Of a stretch of 64,000 nt of DNA, positions 34,155 to 45,516 are shown piece by piece. The notes under the pieces were generated by a model. It saw nothing but the letters and a program-made list of their open reading frames with translations, did no database searches and had not been told where the DNA came from. How positions within the stretch are numbered: the stretch's first letter is position 1; every line of letters begins with the position of its first letter. The stretch lies in assembly GCF_019320115.1 (NCBI RefSeq), contig NC_089587.1, positions 88,740,939 through 88,804,938 on the forward strand, in the 5' to 3' direction. This DNA comes from Miscanthus floridulus (lineage: Eukaryota > Streptophyta > Magnoliopsida > Poales > Poaceae). The translations under genes were made by a program, and so were the position numbers.

Positions 34155-34883
34155 ATGAATTCCACTCCTATCTATCAATACACTAAACCTACGAGTGTGA
34201 CCTTTGGTCCACCTAAGTCTATAGAGCCTATCCTAACACCTGGCTATGAGCTACGCCCATGTTTAATAAAACTAATTAAGGATCAATCCTTCTCGGAAGA
34301 AGGCAATGAAAACCCATACTCACACCTACAAGAGTTTGAGTAGACCTGTGCATGCTTGTGTATCGCTAGCATGTCTAACAAGACCTTAAGATGTAAGTTG
34401 TTTCTGTTCTCTTTGATGGGAAGAGCTAAACATTGGTATAGTCAAACCATAGGAAGTATGCAAGGAGATTGAGAAACGTTATGCTCTCAATTTTGTTTAT
34501 GTTTCTTTCCCATCTCTAAAGTGGTTAGCCTTTGGAAAGAGGTTCTAAATTTTAGACAACTAGAAGAAGAATCTCTTGGTACATTATGGGATCATTTTAA
34601 TGAACTCATCTTCACTGGCCCAGACCTTGCCATTCAAGACCCTATACTTCTTCAATATTTTTACATGGGTCTTAGCAAGGATTCTAGGGAATCCCTTGAT
34701 GCAGCCTCTAGAGGAGCTTTTCTTCATTTGTCTGCTAGTGAAGCAAGGTCTATGCTTAATAGAATTAGTGGAATCACTCCTTGCATTAGCATTCATTATG
34801 AACTCCTCGAGAAAGAGAATGATTCACCTCCTGAACAAGAAGAGGAAGTTTTGATAGCCAAATCACAACCACTCCAATCCTAG
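34155..34883 (+). pseudogene. gag: E2 gag-like ORF
   Basis: The first part (62 codons from MNSTPIYQYTKP) includes GYELRPCLIKLIKDQSF and NENPYSHLQEFE. It then hits TAG (34341) and continues in frame with LFLFSLMGRAKHWYSQTIGS and a TGA at 34471. A further frame from 34521 encodes SLWKEVLNFRQLEEESLGTL, LQYFYMGLSKDSRESLDAAS and ends at 34883. The order and residues fit the retrotransposon gag domain of Athila-like elements. Only two stops interrupt about 240 codons, fewer than in the pol-bearing elements nearby. Confidence 0.7.
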
Positions 34884-37800
34884 GATTTAGCTGTTAATCC
34901 TAAACTATAAATACCCCAAAATCCCCTGAGAGAAGAAGGAATTCCACCTTTAGAAATCACTATTGAAATTAAGGATGGCCTTCTTGGTGCTGATTTTGGG
35001 AGAACATTAAATTCTCATCTTCATATGAGACCTTCAAGCGAATATAATTCAAATCCTCTCAAGAAGGGATCTCTTAAGAAGCGTCCTTATTCCCATATCG
35101 GGGTATTGGGAAGAATTCAAGGATGGCATGTCTAGTGATGCCATAGAAGGAGAGCCAAGCTATTTAGAAGCCAATCCTATCTTCTCCCCTTCTATGCCCA
35201 CATTAGATGTCTCATCTAAACCCATCTTTTAACCTATCATTGACCCAATGATCCCTCTTATGCTCTTTATCCTTAGTCTTTTAATGACCCTAGAAATCCA
35301 CTAAGACAACCAAAGCATAAGAATCATGAAGGCCACAAGGAAGACCAAAAAGAGCAACAACAATGGCTAGAGGATATTAAGAACTTATGTGTCGTTACCA
35401 TTGAATGGATGGACGAGGTTTTAGACAAGATCAATCCGAGAGTTACCAATCCAAGGGAAATCCAGGACAATAAAATGTCTAGTGAATGTCATAGGCATGA
35501 AATGATGGAGAAAATGTTTTTGCCTATAGACATTCATAAAGAAACACCCTTGGAGATTGAAAAGGAAGATTTCATCAGCGAACATGGAAGTTATTTCATG
35601 AACACCACATCAAATCCATGCTTACATGAGAAATCTCCTAAACCAATTGGTCTTTCCAACGTTGCTACACATGAGATCCTCAACCCCCTTATACTTTCTG
35701 TTCATAAAGACTTTGAAGGGGTGGTTGTAGATGCATATGTTTATCATAAATATGGTAAATCTCATAGGCATGAATCTTGAGATAGGTACCCAAAGGTTGG
35801 TGTTGGAGGGGAAACCACTTCACCAATTAAAAATGTAATTCAAAGGTTTCCCAAGCACAAGCTTATGTCCTAAAATAAGCACTTTCGGGAGATAACATGA
35901 GCTTTTACCCTTTTTGCTGTGATGCCCTTGTGAAATAAGCATAGAAACATAATTGTGAAAATATTCCTTCGGGTATTATTGTCACTAACCATTCCAGGTC
36001 TAAAGCAAAAAGGATGAACGATGATGACTTAAGGTATGTCCAACCAAACACCATGCAACATTTAATCACATCCATCAAACTTGATTTTTGCCATAAAAAA
36101 TTCAAGTGTGGGGGATGAACTTCTCTAAAAAATCTTATGCCATGTTGCTAATCCAGCTTGGTTGTTTCTACCTTTAAGCCATTCTCAATTTGCTAGATAA
36201 TAATCATGCTCTTTCATCTTTATTTGAGTAAATCTCTATAGTGCTTTCATGTTACCTTTGTTTGCCATAGTAAGTTTTGGTTTGGAAGCACTCGACATAC
36301 TTCCAAAGGTTTTTTAAATTAAATGAGGTGCTTAGGTTAAAATGCCTTCCTTAATCAAATTAGACATGGAGTCTAGTTTGGTTATTGAACTAAAAATTGC
36401 TTTAGTAGATACTGGATATTTTGTTGGACTAACCCCTTTAGGAAACTCTTAATTCAATTTGGGTAAGTCACAAGATGAATTCAAATCGAAGATGAGCAAG
36501 GGACATGACGAACTCCAATAACATTACGCAAAGGTGACACAGCTCATTCATCATGGATGAAAGAACTGCATAAAACAATGAGTGAGGCAGAAGGTCTAAC
36601 AAGGTGACAAAAGATCGAAGAGCAGAAAGATGACATGATAAAAGGAAAGGTGTGATCTAGGAAACAAGAAGCTCATGAACAGCTCAAGCTGCGAGACTAG
36701 CCGAATAAGGAAAACTTCAAGCAAAAGGGAAGCACCATCATGAGTCATCTACCCTTCGTCATATGATGACATTACGCTCCAATAACAAAGGTAACATCCT
36801 AAGGTAAATGATCATTATTTAAAAGAGTTTCTCCTTGATTCTGGTAGGCACATAAATAAGAAGCAAAATATGTTTGAGTTATAATTTACCTGATCCAACC
36901 TGATTAGCTCAACATGTCTTGTTCTTTAAGCTTGATCCCATAGTCTTAACCAAATGAGCTAAAACATTGCACATCTTATCTCTAGAAGACGATAGTCATA
37001 ATCATATAAAGATTGATACATTATGTAAAGATAGACAATCCTTCCATGGGTTAAGCAATTCAACCCTTTTTGTCAAATGAATTTAAATGTTACATTCATG
37101 CTCAACCTTCTGATCTTATCACCTATGATATAATTGAACACAAAATATAACATCAACTTCATCTTGTTCAATGCGCCTAAGGGTTAGAGAAGAATGAATA
37201 AAATTTTGGTTATGTTGGTGTTTTCCCACCAATAGAGCCCATGCACTTGATCTCTACCTTTTCTGTATTAGCAGGACACACTTCAAGCAGAGTGTGGGAG
37301 GGTCATTGATTCTCCAATTTCTACAAGTGAAGGTTCTAAACTTGCTAAGCCAAAAATCAAAACTCAAAACCAAGACAGGTTTGACAGAAGAAGGTAACAT
37401 CATCATCAGAGACACCATCACAAGATATGCAGCCATCTGGGTCTCCATCGCTGAGACCGGATGATGCACCCAAAAGGTAAAGGACTCTTCTCCAGCCGAG
37501 TCCTATCCGAAGGACTTAAAAATCCGAACCCTGGCCATGAGGTAACATCGGTCGTTATCCATATTTACCTTTTAACATTGCATGAATTATTTTCACTTTT
37601 AGCATATTTATTTTTTTGCATTAGCATTGCATTTAGAAAAGAAGAATAATAAAACTTTTTTATTACTGCATTACATCATTGCATCATTAAAGCTTAAAGC
37701 CCCATGTGAATAAATCTATGGTGTGTAAAAGCCCATAGGAATATTTACTGTGGTGGCATAAAAATATAAAATACCATACGTACATCTTTCTTTCTACATT

Positions 37801-39744
37801 ATACAAATAAGAAAATCCAAAATATATTAAATAGACATCCTGCTAGGACTTTGTCAATTAAGAAATCTATCTAAACCTCCAAGGACAATAAATCTCTGAA
37901 TGGCTAACCGCTAACCCTTTATCTTAATCTGTGTCATGAGTTTTAGTGTTCTTGTTCGAGTATTTTGTAGGATGATCAAGAGTAACGCCATCCATTCGAA
38001 GTACATTCTTCTGAACCGCTGCTACACCCGCTAAGCGAGGAACACAACTTCTAGACGAATAAGAAAGACCACGACAACATTCAGCTTGGGGGAGGAGCAT
38101 CCTCCATGTATCTAGCTAAGTATTTCTTTCTCTTTTTACTTCTACTATTTTTAAGTTTGCTTCATATTTGTAAAAGAAATAAAAAGATGCATAACAAACT
38201 AAAACAAAATAAAAATTTATCTTAGCTATATATATTAATAAGGTGTGATTTTAAATTCTGAAAACAAAATAAAAAGTATGTGTCTGGTTCTCTATTTTTA
38301 AGAGTTGAAGAAAATAAAGAGGACTTAGAATAATCTCTTGAATGGAAATGATAAATAGTTGCTCTATTGTAATTCCTTTCAAGTACCTAGTATTCAGCCT
38401 TGAATTCTCCCGAGTTTTGGATACGACTAATTTATATAAAGATTTACTCTAAACTTAAAACTCGTGGGTAGCGAATGCTTGATCTAAGTCTAGGCAATTG
38501 ACGGATATGATATGAGAAGGTTTGAGTTGCTGTTTATCTTATTCCTAGTGACACTAAAGTTTTGGAGATTTACTTTTTGAAACACATAAAAATGTTACAT
38601 AATGAGTTCCTGTATGACAAAGCTTGAATTCCCACCAGAACCATATATGTTATTTAGGCTAGAAAAACTTCCATGTATATGCTGCTTGCTTTTGCATTGA
38701 GTTTTGTCAAGCTTTGTTGACCCTTATGAGAGATTTGTCATGCTCTTAAAATTAAGATCATGTACACACCACCCAAATATGCACTACTCCTACACTGAGG
38801 GTAGGTGCAAGAACATGCCTTCCATCTAGATCCAACCAAAAATGTTTTACTCCTACACTGGGAGAAAACACCAAAAATATTCTTGATAGGTTTATTCACC
38901 AAATAAGTGCTCCAAAGTTCTTGTTGCTATCTCTTAAAGTTTTATTACAGAAAGAAGACATAGGGCAATGCAAAAGTTATTCATAAAAAAAGAGAAAAAA
39001 ATATAAAATAAAAAATAGTGATGAGAAAAAATGGATACAAAAGTGTCCGAGATATTTAAAACAATGGGTACTCAGATGCCTGCCTGAAAAAAGATGAATA
39101 AAATAGCCCATGTTCTCTTGCAAATGTTTCTAAGTTTCATAAAGAGAGATATGTTTTCGAGGAGCATAGTAGAATTAGGTTAGCCACTATATATATCCAC
39201 CATATATACACACACATGCACATCTTGATTTGATTGTATGACTCAACTATCTTTGGATCCGCTGTTTGACTTTATAATATATGTATTGCAAGTATGCCCT
39301 AGCTTTCTCCCTACCTATGAACTTCATATAAAGCCTTAGTGGTAGGAAGAGAAAAAGGCATAACATCTTTATTGCCTTATTGAGGATCCACAAATACCAC
39401 ATATATTGAGAGACTTAAGAGTGTCATACAATGGAATCTCTAAGTTTTATTTTAAAATCCTATAAAAACTCTGGAATAATGGTTGAATAAAGAACTTAAG
39501 ATATAGTGCTTGACTTGATTATTCTATCTTTCAATTACTCAAGACCCAAGCAAAGGCTAAGAAGCCCCATGATTGAAGGTAATACAGGTAAGTTTGAAAG
39601 TTAGATTAGTTTATTCTACTCTGGAGAAGAATTTTTGATTGAACACCTGTGTACTTTTGAGGCATGAAAGCATAGTAGCAACTCCTGACCCATTGCTGAT
39701 TTTAGTTTTGCTAAGGGACTAGCAAAGGTTAAGCTTGGGGGAAT
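34884..39744 (+). other. E2 internal region without recognisable pol
   Basis: Nearly 4.9 kb of AT-rich sequence. A weak open frame at 35409-35780 (123 codons, MDEVLDKINPRVTNPREIQ) could be a downstream part of the gag polyprotein. Nothing resembling protease, RT, RNase H or integrase motifs was seen in any frame. A purine-rich GCTTGGGGGAATTA run just before 39745 is the likely polypurine tract. A local poly-A and TATA-rich stretch occupies about 38990-39060. Confidence 0.65.
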
Positions 39745-40929
39745 TATTGACGGTAGTTAACAACCATTATAAATCATCAATTAAACATGGATAAGGGCAT
39801 AAATGTAATCACCAATGAAGATTTAGGGGTTTAAACTAATAAATTCCATGGGTTTTGGTGAATCTATATTTTCAACAGGGTTTATCCAGAAAACCGCTAA
39901 AGAGGACCTAATCGTCGAAGTAAATTACAGAAGTCTACCGTGGTACCTATGTGGGAAGACTCTAGAATGATCCAAAAGGCAAATCACTGAAGCGGGCTTG
40001 ACCCACTGCCATGTGGGGGGCGGCCGGCCTATAGATGGGGCCACCCGGCCCCTGTGGGCCCACCTATCAGCCTACTTCGTATGTCGGTTCCCCACCGTCT
40101 TTGATGATGCATCTAAGCCATTGCTTAAGTCAGTTTGATCCAAGGGCTAACATTGGACCCTCAGGGCTATATATACCAGCCCCTGTCCTCCTCCCTCAGA
40201 GACATCCTGAAACCCTAATTTATATTCTTCTCATGAGAATCAGAGCTAGCTATCAAGAGAAGATTAGACCTCTATAGGATCTAATCTTTAGAAATAGAGA
40301 GATGGAGAGTGAGGGAAGAGTTTGGAGGAGATGTCGGTCTATCGGTGCTCTCTCTACGGCTTGTACCTTGGCGAAAGTCAACCTTGCGTCTGATATTTCT
40401 CTAGTAATCCACTTCAGATTTAAGTAAGTAATATGTTTATATTGTTCTTTTGGTTTGCGAGTCTCTTTTGAGTGCTTTAATCTATTGGCCTTAGGTTAAA
40501 GTATTATTCATAGTGTAAGCATGGTGCTTAGACTCGGGTAACTCATGGATGTACCCTACATTCTGGATTGGTGGTAGCTCGCAAGGGTGACTCTTATAGC
40601 CTTGTTGAATCCTCTATAGTCCACCTCCCGTTTGTACAACTACCAAGATTTAGTTATTATAGGAAACATACTCTATCTATATTTCCCTTAGTAATATCCC
40701 CAGTCAAACAATAGAAGACATAGCTTATCGAGATTAGAACTAGAAGACCTTAGCGATCTCCTCTACACTCTCGACTTTCTTAAGTCTTGAGCTACTCTGG
40801 GTTAAGTTGGACCGTAGTTAACCTCACATGTTTCCCTGTGGATACGATACTTGGAATACCTCCGGGTGAAAGTTACAGCGGTATCCATGTGCTTGCGGAT
40901 TTATCTGTGTGCGTTAAAATATACCAACA
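39745..40929 (+). mobile_element. E2 3' LTR
   Basis: 1185 bp from TATTGACGGTAGTTAAC to ATACCAACA, TATATATAC at about 40167, followed by the target-site duplication GCATC. It is unbroken, unlike the 5' LTR. Confidence 0.92.
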
Positions 40930-42426
40930 GCATCACACGCTAAACTCACAATTGGGTGTCGTACAACCAATACAAGATGAGGATCACACAAGCCACGAGT
41001 AATCCACTAGAGTACCTTTTGGCTCTCCACTGGGGAAAGGTCAAGAACCCCTCACAATCACCATGATCAGAGCCGAAGATAATCGCCTTCCTCTGCTCGA
41101 TGATCCTCGCTGCACCAAGCCATCTAGGTGGCGCCAACCACCAAGAGAAACAAGCAAATCCCGCAGCAAAACACGATCACCAAGTGCCTCTAGATGCAAT
41201 CACTCAAGCAATGCACTTGGATTCACTCCCAATCTCACAAAGATGATGAATCAATGATGGAGATGAGTGGGAGGGCTTTGGCTAAGCTCACAAGGTTGCT
41301 ATATTAATGCAAATGGCCAAGAGAGTGAGCTTGAGCCGGCCAAACACCTTATATAGGCATCCCCTCGAAATAGATCCGTTGGCTCTCTGTAGTTAGCAAA
41401 CACGGGGCGATCGGACACGCAGGTCCAACCGACCGGACGCACGGCACCTAGCGTCCGGTCGTTGGATGACGTCCATGTGTCCCCCCACTTTAAACCACGT
41501 TCGTCGATCTCCAACGGTCGATTCCAGCCGTGCCAACAAGACAAGTGACGATCAGACGCGCCGAACACAGGATCAGATGCGCCAGCGCCAGCTCTGCCCG
41601 TGCATGTCCGGTCCACCAAGCATTGACCAGACGCACCGCTCCTCGTGGCTTCCTAGCATTAAGTCACTTCTAGTAAGCATCCAGAGCCGATTTTTCTCAA
41701 CCGGACGCGTTAAGTCACGCATGGCCGGACACGCCGGTGAGTTTGGTCACCTCTGCCTCGCTCTGATGCTTGCGACAGCGTACGTCATAGCCTGACCGGA
41801 TGTAGGCCCTGCGCGTCCGGTCACAATGACTGTTCATCATCCGATCAGAGCCAGAGAGCGCCCAACACCGCGCACCACTGACCGGACACAGGCCTCCGAG
41901 TCCGGTCACCACCTAGACAGCGTCCGGTCACCTCAGGAAGCCTCCTACACTTTTTCAACTTCACCACCCTTGAACAAATGTGCTAACCACAAAGTGTATC
42001 ACCTTGTGTACATGTGTTAGCATGTTTTCACAAACATTTTCAAGGGTGTTAGCACTCCACTAGATCTAAATGCATATGCAATGAATTAGAACATCTAGTG
42101 GCACTTTGATAACTGCATTTCGATACGAGTTTCACCCCTCTTAATAGTACGGCTATCGATCCTAAATGTGATCACACTTGCTAAGTGTCTCGATCACCAA
42201 AACACAAAAGCTCCTATGGATATCACCTTTGCCTTTAACTTTTTGTTTTTCTATTTCTTCTTTACCAAAGCCCGAGCACATGATCATCACCATGGTCACA
42301 CCACCATCAATCATGATCTTCATTTGCTCCACCACTTAATAGTGCTACCTACCTCATGATCACTTCGAGCAAATAGGTTAGCACATAGGGTTTCATCAAT
42401 TCACCGAAACCAAACTAGAGCTTTCA
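40930..42426 (-). mobile_element. Right part of LTR element E1
   Basis: Continues E1 after E2, starting with GCATC. It ends AACTAGAGCTTTCA at 42426 and is followed by CCTAC, near-identical to CCTGC on the far left. A minus-strand CTATATAAGG box lies at 41348-41357, which sets the minus orientation. There is no internal region, so E1 is a solo LTR that was present before E2 inserted. Confidence 0.75.
41431..41930. promoter_or_regulatory. GACCGGACGC / GCGTCCGGTC motif array in E1
   Basis: At least eight recognisable motif copies over 0.5 kb in both orientations (for example at 41431, 41453, 41820, 41879 and 41921). They are more degenerate than in R1b. The array lies about 75 bp upstream, minus-strand sense, of the CTATATAAGG box. 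The surrounding sequence is much more diverged from R1b than the motif itself. Confidence 0.5.
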
Positions 42427-42810
42427 CCTACACCGCCACAACTTTCGGATCAAATTCCAGTGAGCTTGCGGTCCGCTGCTTGGAAGTTCCAACTCCTTTC
42501 ATGTTCCCTTGCATTTCCTTCCCTAGTTTCCTGCCAGTAATAAAAAATGGGTCATATGTTCCAGAATTTGATTCTGAGATCTTCTTGTAAGGTATTGCAG
42601 CTATTGCTATGTGCTAACAATGTGTGCTGATTGAGTTGTTGAATGATGTTCCTATTCTTGTTATCACCGTTGGTCTAGAGCTAACTAATTCTGAAGTCTA
42701 AACATTGCGACGGACATGTATTCATATTTCTTCATCTAGCTACTAGTGTTATACTATCTCTAGCCAGTTTTGTTTTGCTAAACGTTAGTGTGTTCTATTA
42801 CAACATGCAG
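42427..42810 (+). pseudogene. DUF569-like gene: remainder of the 5' exon and an intron
   Basis: After the E1 target-site copy, coding-like sequence continues for a short way (a frame with PPQLSDQIPVSLRSAAWKFQ), then stops. A possible donor is CTT|GTAAGG at about 42588, and the acceptor is ACATGCAG at 42803-42810. The exact exon end is uncertain because the frame is decayed. Confidence 0.45.
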
Positions 42811-43795
42811 AACGGTGTTGTCGCCCCAGTGGTGCTGAGCCAGATGATACGGTACATCCGGGCAGACAACTCCGGTATCTTTATCTCAACCAGCCGAGGA
42901 ACACTCCAGTTCGATGGCTGGTCCTTGCATTACCTGATAGGCGACCTGGCGAACCAACTCAATGATAACTTCAACAACATCACGTTGTGCGTGAGGGCTG
43001 GCTTCCTTGGGCGAGTCACACCTCTAGTAGTCGATCTTCCTCTCAGCGAGGAAACGATGGACATTGTTGTCTTGACCACCGGGTCAGCAGGTGAGGAGAG
43101 CTTCGCAGAAGTGGAGTCATGCTTTAATTGATGTTGCTAGACTACTAGAGTACTCTTCTACTGAATCTGTTGAATGCCTTTCATCATCAGCCAAACGAAT
43201 TCTGAGTTGGCATAGTTTCAGTGTGCCATGTTTGATACTAGATCTGTACATAGTGTTTGTCTAATGACCAAACAGTGTCACCTAAGTGATTGTTCGTTTG
43301 TTAGAACATTAAAAACATGCTTACTACATGGCCTAAAAACCATTGATCAAACCAGAACTGCAAGTGACTACAACAATCCATAATAGCTATTAAACTGGCT
43401 TAAGGGTCATAAACAAATTCTTTAATTACCTGAGCATTGTTTAAGAGAAACAAATAGATTACTGCTCCATTTCAGACAAACATATTATCACAAACAGTTC
43501 ATAATAGCATGATGGGAAAATTGCCTCAATGTTCTGATCTTGTTACTGAATGTCTTGGCTCTGAACTGTCCATTCAGAACATTCAATTGTGAAACTTTGG
43601 TTCACATTCCAAACATTACAGTTTTTTCTGCTGTCTACCAATACGCTGGCTGATCTTGTTATAAATATTTAACTGTTTCAACACTTGCAAAACTGCAATA
43701 TGTTGCCTTGTGTGTAACTGTATCACTGATTTTCCTTGTTCCCTTCAAATTCAGCGGCAACGGAATTGCAGCACCCAAATGTTGATGCAGCGTAG
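42811..43795 (+). pseudogene. DUF569-like gene: two 3' exons, well preserved
   Basis: The exon at 42811-43090 encodes SQMIRYIRADNSGIF, then a middle with HYLIGDLANQLNDNFNNITL and CVRAGFLGRVTPLVVDLPLS. This is the ubiquitin-like C-terminal half of grass DUF569 proteins. It has no stop. The donor AG|GTGAGG at 43091 and acceptor AAATTCAG at 43747-43754 join in frame to a 41-bp last exon (43755-43795) reading ATELQHPNVDAA then TAG. Introns follow GT-AG. If the intron is not removed, the frame runs on to 43131. The 5' half has three stops and is split by E1, so the gene is dead as a whole, although the 3' exons look conserved. Molecular role of DUF569 proteins is unknown. Confidence 0.7.
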
Positions 43796-44069
43796 TGGAA
43801 TGCGGTAGCAAGCAGACTGCTGACAACAGCACTAGGATGAGAATAGGCCACACTTCTCAGGAACACTCTTGTTTTTTGGTTTGATGTGTTCTGCTGACTT
43901 CAGGTGGTTTGAATTGGCGTATCAAGATTCAGAACTTACAATGTGTGAGTGTTATGTGGAAATAATGCTTGAACAGTGCTGCACAGTTTCAGTGGTTGTA
44001 ATTGGCATTTTCATCCCCAATAGGTGATAACAAGAATAAATGTTCCCCTCTGAAAAACAAGAGATGGAT
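43796..44069. other. Downstream flank of the DUF569-like gene
   Basis: AT-rich, with no coding frame. It is interrupted by E6 at CATAG (44070-44074) and continues after 59984. Confidence 0.6.
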
Positions 44070-44074
44070 CATAG

Positions 44075-45500
44075 TGTCGGTGTTTCGGACCGGGGGGTCC
44101 TCAACCAACCAGTGAATTTGTTCTGCGTGCTCCCGATTCCGGATGGTGATGCAAAGAGACACAAGGTTTATACTGGTTCAGGCAATCGAGGCCCTACGTC
44201 CAGTCTGAGAGATCGATCTTGTATTCCTTGCACCGAGGTGCTCGTAGTAGGGGATTACAAGCTAAAGGAGAGAGGGAGCTGGTCCCAGGTCTCAGCAGGG
44301 TGTCGTGCGGACCGCTTGAGACATTGCTCTCAGGCGGTAGGGATGTGCGTGTGTGTGTGGGTGTTACCAGGTGTTCTCTCCCCCTAATACAGCCCAAGTC
44401 CTCTCCTTTTATAGCCTAAGGGAGGACTAGGATGGTACATGAGCTAACTATATGGTGCCGTGTGAACAGAGGCAGCGTGTCCGGGCCCTATAGCCTGTTC
44501 CTGTGGCGGTGTGGTCGTCGGAGTGATCCGTCCTTGGAGCACTGGGGCAGCGTGGCCGTTCCATCAGATCCTGTGCGTCGTGGGAGCCCGGGACTGCCTC
44601 GGAGTGGGTGCGGCGGTGGACGTGCGAGCCACTGTGGACGGACTGCGCGCGAGGCCGAGACTTGGTCGGTGTCGAGGCTGCACCGTGGTGGAGGGGTCTC
44701 GGCAGGCATGAACCCCAAGATAGCCGAGACCTTGGTGTACAGTGCCGAGGCTTCGAGTGGGCGGCTGATTGTGGGTACAGTGTTACGACACAGTGGCCTG
44801 TAATCCCCGCCATACCCTGTCCCAGCCGGTATGGCGCCAATCGTGGACACAGCGTTAGGACACAGTGGTCGGTAATCCCCGCCGTACCCTGTCCCAACTG
44901 GTATGGCGCTGATCGTGGATACAGCGTTAGGACACAGTGGCCGGTGATCCCCGCCGTGCCCTGTCCCGGCCGGCATGGCGCTGATGCAACCTCGGGTCGC
45001 GTCGGCCATTCTGTGGTGTTGAGCCATCATCCGGCTGAGATTGAGGGAGTGGTTGAAGCATTAATGGGACATGACATGTTGTCTGGAGGGTCGGTCGAGG
45101 CGGGGGGTGATGGGCTGTGGGTGACCCAGCCTCGAGCGACATAGAGACTGAGGCCTCGCGCGAGACGAAGATCGGGCTCCTTGCCGAGGCCTTGCGCGAG
45201 GTGCCTCGCGCGATATGGAGGATGTACCCCCTGCCGAGGCCTTCCCTGGAGAGCCTCGGGCGAGACGGAGACGGCGCCCCCTGCCGAGGCCTTCCCTGGG
45301 GAGCCTCGCGTGAGGCGGAGTTTGTTCCAGGATGCCGAGACCTCCTGCTCGAGGCTCGAGGTGAGGTGGAGGAGGGCCCGGTGGGCTCGGTCGTGGCAGG
45401 TGAGGGGCCCACAGCTTACCTTCTAGCTTTATTTTTTAGATGGGATTTCAGCGACCCGTTTGATGTTTGCTTGGGGTACCCCACTCTAAGGTACCTGACA
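44075..45500 (-). mobile_element. E6 3' LTR
   Basis: Plus-strand ends TGTCGGTGTTTCGG and GGTACCTGACA. A minus-strand CTATAAAAGG box lies at 44405-44414. Three tandem copies of a 72-bp unit occur at 44787-45000, and a second set of about 50-bp GC-rich units (GCCGAGGCCTTCCCTGG) at 45140-45340. Frames inside it also occur in the other LTR and are not genes. Confidence 0.93.
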
Positions 45501-45516
45501 GTAGCCCCCGAGCCTC
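45501..45516 (-). promoter_or_regulatory. E6 polypurine tract
   Basis: Minus-strand GAGGCTCGGGGGCTAC directly before the 3' LTR, as expected for the primer of plus-strand DNA synthesis. Confidence 0.65.

Larger units (their letters stand above)
27278..40929 (+). mobile_element. E2: complete gag-only LTR retrotransposon (Athila-like), with nested insertion
   Basis: Both outer edges carry GCATC (27273-27277 and 40930-40934), a perfect 5-bp target-site duplication. The LTRs are about 1186 bp (27278-27630 plus 33215-34047) and 1185 bp (39745-40929). Excluding the nested 5.6-kb insertion, the element is about 8.1 kb. The internal region has a primer site, a gag-like ORF and no visible protease, RT, RNase H or integrase, so it must depend on another element for movement. 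In the first 353 bp the two LTRs differ at roughly 10% of positions by eye. Confidence 0.85.
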
